A DNA stretch of 64,000 bases, from positions 3,100,001 through 3,164,000 of the forward strand of contig NZ_CP139148.1 in NCBI RefSeq assembly GCF_034058155.1. Reading direction: 5' to 3'. Position 1 is the first letter of the stretch, and every line of letters begins with the position of its first letter. This document shows, one piece after another, positions 19,487-28,248 of this stretch. The position numbers and the translations under genes are program-made. Source of the stretch: Flavobacterium sp. KACC 22761 (GTDB lineage Bacteria > Bacteroidota > Bacteroidia > Flavobacteriales > Flavobacteriaceae). Under the pieces are notes generated by a model. The model had not been told where the DNA came from. It worked only from the letters and a program-made list of their open reading frames with translations, and did no database searches.

Positions 19487-20488
19487 TTAGTAAACGGCTT
19501 TCCATCCTTGTTTTTTCCAGTAAGCGATAATAGGTTTATAAGGACCGTATTTATGCTGTTCTTCAGAGAAATTATCATTGAAAGGGCTATGTGCATAATC
19601 AATAGGCTTGCCCATTTTATTTGGATAATCCAATGTTTTTGGGTTTGGTCTTGAATGTTGGGAATCGTCATTTACATAAGCAGCAATATCAAGCGCTTGT
19701 TTGTCTGTAAGGTACGGTTTTCCAAGCTGTACTTTATCATAAGGCATGTTGCTTTTTAACCATTGCGCCTGTTTGATTACGCGGTGCATGCTCGAGCCAG
19801 GCTGATAACCATATTGTCCCCAAAGAGGAGGATAAGTGTAGCCAGATTTATCAGCATTATAAACTCCTTCACCATTATTTCCGTGACATCTTGCGCAGTT
19901 TTCGGCAAATAAAACTTTTCCTCTTTCTGGACTTGCGGCAACATCCGGGAATTCGATTTCTAAATTTTTAGCTCCTTTAAAATTACCATCTTTTGGTACA
20001 AATTTGCTAATCCATTTAAAATAAGATAAAAAGGCTACCATTTCTTTGCTATCTAGCGGAAGCGGTTTTCCAGAATGCGGGCGCATAATGCAGTTATTAA
20101 CTCTTTCTGCTAGTGTAAGCACCTTATTTTCGCGCCCGCGATATTGTGGATAATTGTCATGTGAAGACATTAAATTGAATGCATGAGGTTTTGTTCCCGC
20201 ATCTTGATGACAATTGGTGCAGTTCATTTTATTGCCTAAATATTGTCCGTTTTTTCCGTTTGGGCCAATGTAATAAGCGGTTTTCATCATTAATTCTCTT
20301 CCGTAACGAACCGATTCTCCAAATTGATCATCAGGAATTTGAGAAGTATCAATTGTGATGTAACCTTCATCTTCTTCTCCTTCTTCGATTGTATTTGAAG
20401 CTAAAGTCTGAGAATTGCTTTTGGTACAGGAATTGAAAACAGCGATTGATAATGCTGAAAAAAGTCCGATAAGAATTGTTTTTTTCAT
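19487..20488 (-). CDS. Dihaem c-type cytochrome lipoprotein
   Basis: This 333-aa electron carrier has a lipoprotein signal (lipid-attached C21 in VFNSCTKS) and two haem-binding motifs, CTNCH (C90, C93, H94) and CARCH (C198, C201, H202). The layout with two cytochrome c domains recalls the TsdA/SoxA-like group, which oxidise thiosulfate or pass electrons in the periplasm, but the substrate cannot be told from sequence. It sits inside a SusC/D glycan operon between an arylsulfotransferase-like gene and a putative glycosidase, an unusual place for a cytochrome. It could serve sulfur chemistry or accept electrons from a sugar-oxidising enzyme; both ideas are inference. Confidence 0.85.
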   Translation of the reverse strand: MKKTILIGLFSALSIAVFNSCTKSNSQTLASNTIEEGEEDEGYITIDTSQIPDDQFGESVRYGRELMMKTAYYIGPNGKNGQYLGNKMNCTNCHQDAGTKPHAFNLMSSHDNYPQYRGRENKVLTLAERVNNCIMRPHSGKPLPLDSKEMVAFLSYFKWISKFVPKDGNFKGAKNLEIEFPDVAASPERGKVLFAENCARCHGNNGEGVYNADKSGYTYPPLWGQYGYQPGSSMHRVIKQAQWLKSNMPYDKVQLGKPYLTDKQALDIAAYVNDDSQHSRPNPKTLDYPNKMGKPIDYAHSPFNDNFSEEQHKYGPYKPIIAYWKKQGWKAVY

Positions 20489-20503
20489 GTCTATTATTTT
20501 TAT

Positions 20504-20579
20504 CCTAACAGGTTTTAAAAACCTGTTAGGTATTTATTCTAATTTACTTATACCTACAAGGTTTTAAAAACCTTGCAGG
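20504..20579. repeat. Two adjacent palindromes of one family inside the operon
   Basis: The first palindrome (20504-20530) is perfect, with 13-nt arms CCTAACAGGTTTT around a single A. The second (20553-20579) has arms CCTACAAGGTTTT with one mismatch. Both share the core AGGTTTTAAAAACCT. They lie between the cytochrome and arylsulfotransferase genes and could attenuate the transcript or protect its 3' end. Confidence 0.85.
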
Positions 20580-20590
20580 AAAATATCTTT

Positions 20591-22003
20591 TTAATTCAAA
20601 AGAAAAGGTTTCAGTTTTTCTTCTGGAATAAAGATGGTTCTATAAGGCGGAATTTCAGATTCTAAAGCCCATAACAAAACACCTTTTTTATTGGTTAAAA
20701 CGGTAATATGTCTTTTAGAGCAACATACCAAAAAGAGGTCTTTATTGATCATATAAGCACTTCCCATTCGGTCGTTGTATATATCTTTTGGTAATTTTAT
20801 ATGAAAATCCAGATTTACTGAATTAGTTTTTTCATCCACTTTTAAGGCAAAAACAGAAGATTGTTTGATGTCGACTCCATTGTCAAAAAACAATAAACTG
20901 CCTTCTTGGTCGATATGTGCGGCATGCGCCTGAGAGAAATTGGTGTCTGGAGCCATTTTCATTGTTCCTCCTTTTCCTAATTTCCAGATTACTTTTCCAG
21001 TTTTAGAATTGATTTTCCAAATCTGACCGTTGTTATAGAAAGAAATTAAAAAGTTTCCATCTGTATCGTAGCTCAAACTATTAGCATGCGTCCAATCCTT
21101 TTTGGTTTTTAGTAAATCTTTATCTTTAAACGGATCTAAGTCATCAAAAACACTCCATTTCCAAAGCTGTTTTCCTTTTTTATTTAAAATTATAATTCCA
21201 TCTCCATTGATGGTATCTTGTTTTTTTCCTCCGATAGAAGTTAGATCGATTATTTTTTGATCGACCGTAATAGTCACAAGTTCATTAGCCGATTTTTTTA
21301 AAATTTCGTGATGAATGGTTTGTTTTAAATCGCCTTGTCCTTTTTTGATATGCGTTAAAGTATCGCCTTGCAAATTGATTTCAAGAATTTCGCTTCCGTA
21401 GCTTGTTGGTTCGTCATTTGTTCCTAAAATAGAAAGTATGGTTTGATCTTTTGTAAAATGTGCTACTTTAAATCCAGTTCCTTCAACGGTATGATACCAT
21501 CTTAAATTTCCTTTATAATCAACAATGTAAGCTGTTCCGGGAGTTTCTCTTTTTGCTAACAGCATAAAGCCTTTTTTGAAATTTTCAGGCAGTAATTCTG
21601 GCTTTGGGCAATTGGCTTTGAATTGCTTTTGCAACCATTCTGGAAGTTTTCTTGATTTGAAAGTATAGACTTTGCTCGGTTTTTTTTCACCATTCTGAAT
21701 CGTAATCAATTGATAACTGTAATTCGTTTCTGGACTGATATTGCAAAGAACCAAAGAATGCTTAAAACCAGTTTTTGAAATGGGAGAAGTTATTTTGTCC
21801 TTATTTCCTTTTTTATCAGACCAATATGCTGCATATACCTGAACATCGTCCTTCGTAGTAACATCGATCTGAATTTTCAATTCGTTGTTGCTATGAGTCC
21901 CAATGTTGATATTTGTGATACCAGTGCCGCTATTTTTGGAACAGCTTGCCAAAACAAGCAAAACCAAAACAAAATTCCATTTTAATACTATTTTTTTGAC
22001 CAT
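20591..22003 (-). CDS. Arylsulfotransferase (ASST)-like lipoprotein
   Basis: The 470-aa product is a predicted lipoprotein (LVLASCSKN, Cys 21). The ATG chosen starts MVKKIVLKWNF; 23 upstream in-frame codons are ignored because they would precede the signal. After an N-terminal fibronectin-like region, the protein shows the beta-propeller pattern of the arylsulfate sulfotransferase family, with QTIHHEILK, DWTHANSLSYD and FSQAHAAHID, whose histidines correspond to the conserved active-site His residues as far as I recall. Such enzymes move sulfate between phenolic compounds without PAPS. It follows susD in the operon. Its role in glycan use is unclear; it may instead be a non-catalytic propeller that binds sulfated ligands. 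Confidence 0.75.
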   Translation of the reverse strand: MVKKIVLKWNFVLVLLVLASCSKNSGTGITNINIGTHSNNELKIQIDVTTKDDVQVYAAYWSDKKGNKDKITSPISKTGFKHSLVLCNISPETNYSYQLITIQNGEKKPSKVYTFKSRKLPEWLQKQFKANCPKPELLPENFKKGFMLLAKRETPGTAYIVDYKGNLRWYHTVEGTGFKVAHFTKDQTILSILGTNDEPTSYGSEILEINLQGDTLTHIKKGQGDLKQTIHHEILKKSANELVTITVDQKIIDLTSIGGKKQDTINGDGIIILNKKGKQLWKWSVFDDLDPFKDKDLLKTKKDWTHANSLSYDTDGNFLISFYNNGQIWKINSKTGKVIWKLGKGGTMKMAPDTNFSQAHAAHIDQEGSLLFFDNGVDIKQSSVFALKVDEKTNSVNLDFHIKLPKDIYNDRMGSAYMINKDLFLVCCSKRHITVLTNKKGVLLWALESEIPPYRTIFIPEEKLKPFLLN

Positions 22004-22104
22004 CTTAAAGGTTTTCTTTGTGAAACAGAAAAGTACTTTTTTTGTGTAATAAATCAAGAATAGACAGACCATTTTAACTGTCTATTCTTGATTTGAAAAT
22101 TTAT

Positions 22105-23616
22105 TTATTGTCTATCGGCATTACTTAATTTAGGGTTAAGATCAACCTGACTTTGCGGATATGTATAATACTTGTTTTGTGGCATTTTAACTAAAGCCGC
22201 TTCTCCAACTCTAAGATGGTATGCATTTACAAGAACATCATATTTGTTCATTCTGATCAAATCGGCACGGCGTTTTCCTTCATAGAAAAGTTCCCAGCCT
22301 CTTTCTTGCAGTATGGCATCTCTCAAAGTTTCTTTTGTCAGACCTGCTAGAACTAATAGTTTTGCATGAGATCTTCCTTTTACTTGATTAATTAAATCAA
22401 TAGCTTCCTGAGTTGGACCACTGATTTCATTTAATGCTTCAGCTCTGCTTAATAAAACATCAGCATAACGTAAAATGTTTACACTGTGCCCATCATAATA
22501 AGTAGTGGTTTCATCGTCAGCATATTTTCTTGTTGAAACGTCAGGCATGTAAAATTCACCAGCTGGCGGTTGCGCTCCCAATGATGGCGCTTGTTTATGA
22601 AGAAGATCGTCAGTTCCCATAAATTCTGGGAAGAAACATTGTTTTCTCTCATCTTCGTCGCCAAAAGTGTTGTAGAAATCCCAGTTTACAGTATAATATT
22701 GCCATCTGTTTTGAACTACAGGGTGATCAATTGGGCCAAAATGATTTAGCAACTCAGTACCATTTGTATTGGCATCACTTAAAGAAGAGAAAATATTCTC
22801 ACTGCACCATTTGTTGCTCTCTTTAAATAAACCTAAATAAGATGGAAAAAGACGGTATTCGTTTAAATCCATTACTTGCTTTGTAAGGGTTGCTACTTTT
22901 TGCCAGTCATGACTACGCAGATAAAGTTTTGCTAATAAAGTCAGTGCGGCTCCTTTTGTTGCACGTGCTACATCATTAGTACCGTAAATTGTATTTTGTT
23001 TGTAATTAACAGGCAATACAGCTGCAGCATCAGTTAATTGCTTAACTAAAAAAGCATCAATTTCTTCAACAGATGTTGGCGGAGTCTGCTCTAAATAGTT
23101 TGGATTAGCAAGATTTTCGTCGGTAATTAAAATAACTGGACCCCAAGAATCTGTCAAATCCATATAAGCAGAAGCTCTCAAAAACTTAGCCTCAGCAATA
23201 AATTGCGCTTTTTCGGCATCAGTAATTGAAGTCATTTTGTTGATGTAAAAAATGGCATTGTTTGCATTTGAAACTAATTTATACATTGCATTCCAGTCTT
23301 CTAAAAGCAAACCATTTGTAGAACTCCAAGTACCTAAAGACAATTGTCCTGGATCACCTCCATATTGACAGTGACCTAAATCGGTAGCAATATCAGTTAG
23401 TGCAAAATGTCGGGTTGCCCAGTACGAAAAGTTATCTCCTACAGAGGGGCCTTTTAATCGGCCGTAAATGGAATTAACAGCAGCAATCGCGTCAGATTTG
23501 GTTTGGTATCCATTGGTATTTGTTAAACTGCTGTAAACCGTAGGATCCAGATCCTCATTACAGGAATATTGCAAACCTGCAGCAAGTAAAAGCAATAATA
23601 TTGTATATTTTTTCAT
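22105..23616 (-). CDS. SusD-like surface glycan-binding lipoprotein
   Basis: This 503-aa protein is the glycan-capturing partner of the SusC channel at the outer membrane. It begins with a lipoprotein signal (MKKYTILLLLLAAGLQYSC, Cys 19) and continues CNEDLDP, the usual start of SusD/RagB proteins. The helical N-terminal half contains NANNAIFYINK and AKFLRASAYMDLTDSWGPVIL, a segment well conserved in the family, and the C-terminal region ends with LRDAILQERGWELFYEGKRRADLIR and NPKLSNADRQ. It lies 31 bases after susC in the same direction. The sugar specificity cannot be read from the sequence. Confidence 0.95.
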   Translation of the reverse strand: MKKYTILLLLLAAGLQYSCNEDLDPTVYSSLTNTNGYQTKSDAIAAVNSIYGRLKGPSVGDNFSYWATRHFALTDIATDLGHCQYGGDPGQLSLGTWSSTNGLLLEDWNAMYKLVSNANNAIFYINKMTSITDAEKAQFIAEAKFLRASAYMDLTDSWGPVILITDENLANPNYLEQTPPTSVEEIDAFLVKQLTDAAAVLPVNYKQNTIYGTNDVARATKGAALTLLAKLYLRSHDWQKVATLTKQVMDLNEYRLFPSYLGLFKESNKWCSENIFSSLSDANTNGTELLNHFGPIDHPVVQNRWQYYTVNWDFYNTFGDEDERKQCFFPEFMGTDDLLHKQAPSLGAQPPAGEFYMPDVSTRKYADDETTTYYDGHSVNILRYADVLLSRAEALNEISGPTQEAIDLINQVKGRSHAKLLVLAGLTKETLRDAILQERGWELFYEGKRRADLIRMNKYDVLVNAYHLRVGEAALVKMPQNKYYTYPQSQVDLNPKLSNADRQ

Positions 23617-23647
23617 TTTGATAAATTTAAATGTTACTGAAAAGCTA

Positions 23648-26600
23648 TTAATGAATTGCTATTTTGATTCCTAATATGAACGTTCTTGAAGCCGGGAAAG
23701 AGTTGAAATCAATTCCTCCACCAAGGTTTTGTGCCGTGGCTGTACCAGTATGTCCATTAATTTCAGGATCATTTCCAGAATATTTTGTAATAGTCAATAA
23801 ATTTTGACCTGTTGCATACAATCTAATAGTATCAATAAATTTTGTTGGTTTTAAGATGCTTTCCGGAATAGAATACCCAATCGATAAATTTTTAAGACGT
23901 AAGTATGACGCATCTTCAACAAATTTTGAGTTTACATAACTTCCGTACGAGCTTTTGTAGTAACCATCTCTTGGAATGTCAGTATTTTCATTTGTTCCAG
24001 CAACCCAACGATTCAAGGCATCAGTACTTGTGCTTGATTCTCCAACCATTTTTGTCATGTTGTAAACAGAGTAATCAAGAGCACCTTGGAAAAAGACATT
24101 CACATCAAAGTTTCCAAATCTGAAATCATTGTTGAAACCAATGATGTAATGTGGAGTAGAATTTCCTAAATACGTTCTATCTCCGGCTGTAATTTTGCCA
24201 TCACCGTCTAAATCAGCATATTTTGGATCTCCAGGTTTAGATAATGGCTGTGGAGCATAAACTTCTCCCGTTTTAACAACCCCTGCATAAACAAATCCGT
24301 ACAACAGACCCATTTCTTTTCCTGGTTCAAGTCTGGTGAATTCACGGCCAGAAACAGTTCCACTAGGATTAGAAGTATTATAACTGATGATTTTAACATT
24401 ATCTGCCAATGAAATAACCTCTTGTTTATTGTAAGCAAGATTTAAAGAAGTTCTCCAGTAGAATTTGTCATTTCTGAAATTTTCACTGCTTATTCCTAGC
24501 TCAATTCCTTTATTTTCAATTGTTCCTGAGTTAAGTACTTGTGTAGAAAATCCCCACCATCCTCCAACAGGAACATTTAAAAGGGCATCTGTTGTTTTCT
24601 TTTTGTAAACATCAATTGTAGCAGTAATTCTGTCGTTAAAGAATCCCATATCCAAACCAATATTGGCTTGTGCTTGCTGTTCCCATTTCAAATCAGGGTT
24701 TGCTAAGTTTTTAGGTTCGTTACCGCCTACAAAAGAACCATCAGAAATGGTAACATTCCAAGGCTGTAAAGTTGACATATACGCATAATCAGCAATTCCG
24801 TCATTTCCTGTAATACCGTAACTAACTCTTAATTTTAAATCTGATAGCTTTTCAAAATTTTGCATAAATGATTCTTTCGAGATTCTCCATGCAACAGCTC
24901 CAGAAGGGAAAGTACCGTATTTATTATTTGGACCAAAACGAGAAGAACCATCACGTCTAATAGTGAATGAAGCCAAATATTTGTCATCAAACGTATAACC
25001 CAACCTTCCAAAATAAGAAGTAAGTTTTGTTTCTTGTTTTTGTGTTTCTGGTTTCAAATAAACCGAAGCACTTTCAAGATTATAGTATGTCAAGATATCA
25101 TTTGCAAAACCAGAACCAGAAGCTTTCATTCTTTCGTAAGTATCTTTTTGGTTAGATGTTCCAATCATTGCCGTAAAAGAATGCTGTTCTTTTATATTGA
25201 ATTTATAAGTTAGATATTGTTCTGTACTCCATCTAAAATAGGTTTTGTTTTCTTCAGAACCTGTTCCGTTCAGTGCGGCACCTGCTACAAGGGTTCTTGG
25301 AGTATATTTTCCTTGAATGTTTTCTTGCCATTCAGCACCTGCACCAAAGTGGTATGTTAAACCTTTGATGATTTCATAATCCATAAACATATTTCCGTTT
25401 ACAAGACGATTGATCGTGTGGTCAGTTGGTTCTAGCAAAAGTGCCAAAGCATTATCTTTTCCTTGATATTTGTAATAAGAACCATCGGCATTGTAGATTG
25501 GAATTGAAGGAGGCGCAGTCTGGATTGAGAACATAGGAGATAAGATGTTGTCTCCAAAATCACTATTATGGCCTTCACTTGCAGCGCCATAAACATTTGC
25601 GCCTACAGTTACTTTTTCAGTGAATTTTTTCTCCGTTCCAATACGAACACTATATCTAGTGAAATCAGTATTTTCAATTGCTCCGGTTTGTTTTAAATAA
25701 TTTCCAGATAAAAAGAATTTTGATGTTTTATCGCTTCCGCTAAAAGTTAAGGTTCTGTTCAAAACTTCACCTGGACGGGTTGCAGCTTCGAACCAATTTG
25801 TGTTGGCGATTGGAAAACTTGGAGGGAAAACCGCTGGTCTTCCGTTTTCAGCCGCAATGGCATTTTGAATCGAAGCATATTGTTGGCCATTCAATAAAGA
25901 TGGTTCTTGAATGATATTTTGAAAACCATCAGAAATTTCGCCTTCAATTTGCATTTTACCCGATTTTCCCTTTTTAGTAGTAATCATGATAACTCCGTTT
26001 CCTCCTCGAGAACCGTAAATAGCAGTAGAAGCAGCATCTTTAAGGATTTGGATACTTTCGATATCATTCGGACTGATCGATGCACCCGTACTAGTGATAA
26101 ATCCGTCCACTACATACAAAGGCGCATTCGAAGTTGTGATAGAGTTTCCACCTCTAATAACCACAGAAGGATTGGTTCCAGGAGCATAACTATTTTGTTG
26201 TACTTGAACCCCCGAAGCGCGTCCTTGCAAAGCTTGACCAACATTGGCAACTGTACCGCCTAAGTTTAAATTGTCTTTGCCAACCGAAGCTACAGCACCT
26301 GTAAGATCTTTTTTCTTTGCTTTTCCATATCCAATAACAACCTCGTCTAGTTTTTGTCCTGCTTCTTTCATGACAATTTTTAGAGGAGAGCTTCCTACTG
26401 ATACTTCCTGATCTTCCATACCAATGTAAGTAACAATAAGTTTTGTAACATTATCTGCTACAGTAATCGAGAAACTTCCGTCAACATCTGTCTGAACTCC
26501 TTTTGTTGTGCCTTTTACCACAACATTTGCGCCCGGAAGAGGCAATCCATCCTGATCGGTTACTGTACCTTTTATGGTTTTCTCAAAAAATATTGAAGAA

Positions 26601-26746
26601 TAATTTTTCTCAGAGATATTTATTGATGAAACTGCCGAAGCTTGAAATGTAAATGCCAACAATGAAAGCAATGTCAGTTTAATTTCTTTACCGGATAAAT
26701 TGTTAATCCGAAAATCTCTTGGCTTTTTTTGGGTTAATAATTTCAT
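23648..26746 (-). CDS. SusC-like TonB-dependent outer-membrane transporter
   Basis: The 1032-aa protein imports oligosaccharides across the outer membrane with TonB energy. It has a signal sequence, then the carboxypeptidase-regulatory-like domain (GTVTDQDGLPLPGANVVVKG), the SusC marker region LDEVVIGYGKAKKKDLTGAV that contains the TonB box, the plug domain (IRGGNSITTSNAPLYVVDGF) and a long beta barrel ending in FILGIKIAIH. Its length is typical. It is the first gene of the ten-gene - operon. A likely promoter with two palindromic operator sites lies about 240-330 bases upstream, which implies a leader RNA of about 240 nt. LacI-type control is inferred from that arrangement. Confidence 0.96.
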   Translation of the reverse strand: MKLLTQKKPRDFRINNLSGKEIKLTLLSLLAFTFQASAVSSINISEKNYSSIFFEKTIKGTVTDQDGLPLPGANVVVKGTTKGVQTDVDGSFSITVADNVTKLIVTYIGMEDQEVSVGSSPLKIVMKEAGQKLDEVVIGYGKAKKKDLTGAVASVGKDNLNLGGTVANVGQALQGRASGVQVQQNSYAPGTNPSVVIRGGNSITTSNAPLYVVDGFITSTGASISPNDIESIQILKDAASTAIYGSRGGNGVIMITTKKGKSGKMQIEGEISDGFQNIIQEPSLLNGQQYASIQNAIAAENGRPAVFPPSFPIANTNWFEAATRPGEVLNRTLTFSGSDKTSKFFLSGNYLKQTGAIENTDFTRYSVRIGTEKKFTEKVTVGANVYGAASEGHNSDFGDNILSPMFSIQTAPPSIPIYNADGSYYKYQGKDNALALLLEPTDHTINRLVNGNMFMDYEIIKGLTYHFGAGAEWQENIQGKYTPRTLVAGAALNGTGSEENKTYFRWSTEQYLTYKFNIKEQHSFTAMIGTSNQKDTYERMKASGSGFANDILTYYNLESASVYLKPETQKQETKLTSYFGRLGYTFDDKYLASFTIRRDGSSRFGPNNKYGTFPSGAVAWRISKESFMQNFEKLSDLKLRVSYGITGNDGIADYAYMSTLQPWNVTISDGSFVGGNEPKNLANPDLKWEQQAQANIGLDMGFFNDRITATIDVYKKKTTDALLNVPVGGWWGFSTQVLNSGTIENKGIELGISSENFRNDKFYWRTSLNLAYNKQEVISLADNVKIISYNTSNPSGTVSGREFTRLEPGKEMGLLYGFVYAGVVKTGEVYAPQPLSKPGDPKYADLDGDGKITAGDRTYLGNSTPHYIIGFNNDFRFGNFDVNVFFQGALDYSVYNMTKMVGESSTSTDALNRWVAGTNENTDIPRDGYYKSSYGSYVNSKFVEDASYLRLKNLSIGYSIPESILKPTKFIDTIRLYATGQNLLTITKYSGNDPEINGHTGTATAQNLGGGIDFNSFPASRTFILGIKIAIH

Positions 26747-26991
26747 ACTGAAAATTGGTTTTGGTTAATGTTTATTTGTTTTTTTTCTGTTTGTAGGTTT
26801 TAGATTTCTTTTTTGATTGGCAATTTCATTTTTGTTTTTTATTTGATTCTTTCCTGTCTCTTTTTCGAGTAAAAAAATCATTTAATTTTTCACTCGAAAT
26901 ACAGCTTGTTTTGTTCAATTTTGATCCTTTTTCAAGCTTCAAAATCATCAAAAATTTTACTGATTTAACTGGTTTTAAGATTAATCTCTGA

Positions 26992-27022
26992 CGAAACTAT
27001 AGATTATATTTTTATAAAACAA
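26992..27022 (-). promoter_or_regulatory. Predicted susC operon promoter
   Basis: On the - strand a TTG (27022-27020) is followed after 20 nt by TAGTTTCG (26999-26992), one base off the Bacteroidota -7 consensus TAnnTTTG. The same promoter, with the same spacing, occurs in front of the kinase gene. Confidence 0.65.
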
Positions 27023-27038
27023 GAAAAAACACAAAAAA

Positions 27039-27052
27039 TGTGCTCGAACACA
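27039..27052. promoter_or_regulatory. LacI-type operator, susC side, proximal copy
   Basis: The 14-nt near-palindrome TGTGCTCGAACACA has the CG-centred symmetry typical of LacI-family sites. It lies upstream of the predicted -33 element of susC, 23 bp centre-to-centre from the next copy. Confidence 0.75.
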
Positions 27053-27061
27053 CAAAATTTA

Positions 27062-27075
27062 TGTTCTCGAGCACA
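27062..27075. promoter_or_regulatory. LacI-type operator, susC side, distal copy
   Basis: TGTTCTCGAGCACA is a near-palindrome of the same family, with the core CTCGAG. It is paired with the 27039 copy and repeated in front of the kinase gene. Confidence 0.75.
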
Positions 27076-27422
27076 TAAATTTGCACAAGACGTTTTTTTT
27101 ACGCTAAAATGATGTGATATTTTTAAAATATTTCGGAAATTCGCAGATACGTAAAAATGTCTGTTTTTTGAATTTTAAATGAGGTTTTTAAAAAAACTTG
27201 TGAATTTCGCAATGAGTGATTCAAAAACGTATAAATTAAACAGTGTTTTCTTATGGGTTTTGAGAGAAAGATTTTAATTTCATAGACAAGAAAACGAAGC
27301 TTTTTTTCTTCATTTTTTAAGTTATATTAGAAGTTGTAAAAAATGAATAATAGTGAAGTCGAATTGGAGTTTGTTTCGGCTTTTTCTAAAATCAAAAATT
27401 AACAATTTTTTCACCTACAATT

Positions 27423-28061
27423 ATGAAAGAGTATCAGGTAGTTTTAATCGATAAAAATTTTACAAAAGGAGATGAAGTTTCTGATTCTTTTTTTTGGGAA
27501 AATGCAATTTGTCTTACCGATTTTTCATCGCCTTGGAACAGCGATCCAATTTCAAAAATTGAATTTCGCGCACTTTGGGATTTTGAGAATTTGTATTTTA
27601 ACTTCAGAGTTTTTGATACTGATATTTATATTGACCAAAAAGACGATAGTTTTGACAGTATTGGGAATTCTGATCGCGTAGAATTGTTTTTTCGTGCAAA
27701 TGATTCCTTGGATCCCTACTACTGCCTCGAAATGGATGCTTCGGCACGATTAATGGATTTTGAAGCGCGACCTGACAAAGTTTTCGATTTTGATTGGAAA
27801 TGGCCAAAAGAAAATTTAAGTGTAAATGCGTCAAAAGATGAAATCTCTTTCGTTGTACAAGGAAAAATCAGTATTAAATCGTTGAATCAATTGAATTTGA
27901 TTCAGAATAATACAATTGAAACAGGCGTTTTTAGAGCGAAATTTTCTAAAGATGACAACCAAAACTATAAACCAACCTGGATTTCGTGGGTAAATCCAGA
28001 TACTGCTGAACCCAATTTTCATATTGCTTCTTCGTTTGGGAGATTGATTTTACTGCGATGA
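27423..28061 (+). CDS. Carbohydrate-binding family 9-like protein without signal peptide
   Basis: The 212-aa protein has the beta-sandwich pattern of the CBM9/DOMON-like group seen in Bacteroidota sugar loci: FRALWDFENLYFNFRVFDTD, the acidic strand SDRVELFF, CLEMDASARLMDFEAR, and the closing segment WISWVNPDTAEPNFHIASSFGRLIL. Members bind sugars or decorate secreted enzymes. The N-terminus (MKEYQVVLIDKNFTKGDE) is polar and has no signal peptide or lipobox, so the product is predicted to be cytosolic unless a non-standard route is used. It is divergent from susC and lies head-to-tail with inverted repeats and the regulator gene. Sugar sensing or metabolite binding inside the cell is possible but speculative. 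Confidence 0.75.
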   Translation: MKEYQVVLIDKNFTKGDEVSDSFFWENAICLTDFSSPWNSDPISKIEFRALWDFENLYFNFRVFDTDIYIDQKDDSFDSIGNSDRVELFFRANDSLDPYYCLEMDASARLMDFEARPDKVFDFDWKWPKENLSVNASKDEISFVVQGKISIKSLNQLNLIQNNTIETGVFRAKFSKDDNQNYKPTWISWVNPDTAEPNFHIASSFGRLILLR

Positions 28062-28089
28062 TCAAATAAAGTGTAGTAGTGAGATTTAA

Positions 28090-28187
28090 TCTCGCAAAGA
28101 CGCAAAGTCGCAAAGTTTTTTAGACCAAGCTTACATAAAGTTTGTTAGTCACATAAAAAAACTTTGCGACTTTGCGACTTTGCGAGA
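28090..28187. repeat. 32-bp inverted repeat built of CGCAAAGT octamers
   Basis: The arms at 28090-28121 and 28156-28187 are reverse complements with one mismatch in 32. Each arm is itself a short tandem of the 8-mer CGCAAAG(A/T). It lies between the convergent CBM9-like and LacI genes and would form a strong hairpin with T runs, so it could end transcription from both sides. Confidence 0.8.
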
Positions 28188-28217
28188 AATATTTTGCAAA
28201 GTATATAAAAAACTTAG

Positions 28218-28233
28218 TCCCGAAGCTTCGGGA
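28218..28233. repeat. 16-bp perfect palindrome
   Basis: TCCCGAAGCTTCGGGA is its own reverse complement. A related 18-nt copy with one mismatch occurs at 56185-56202, which suggests a dispersed palindrome family. Confidence 0.7.
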
Positions 28234-28248
28234 TAGCGTCTTAGAATC

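Larger units (their letters stand above)
26747..27422. other. Long intergenic region between susC and the CBM9-like gene
   Basis: This 676-bp region holds the susC promoter/operator module near 26992-27075 and a long AT-rich leader on the susC side. On the CBM9 side I see no clear -33/-7 pair and no gene-sized open frame. Confidence 0.6.
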
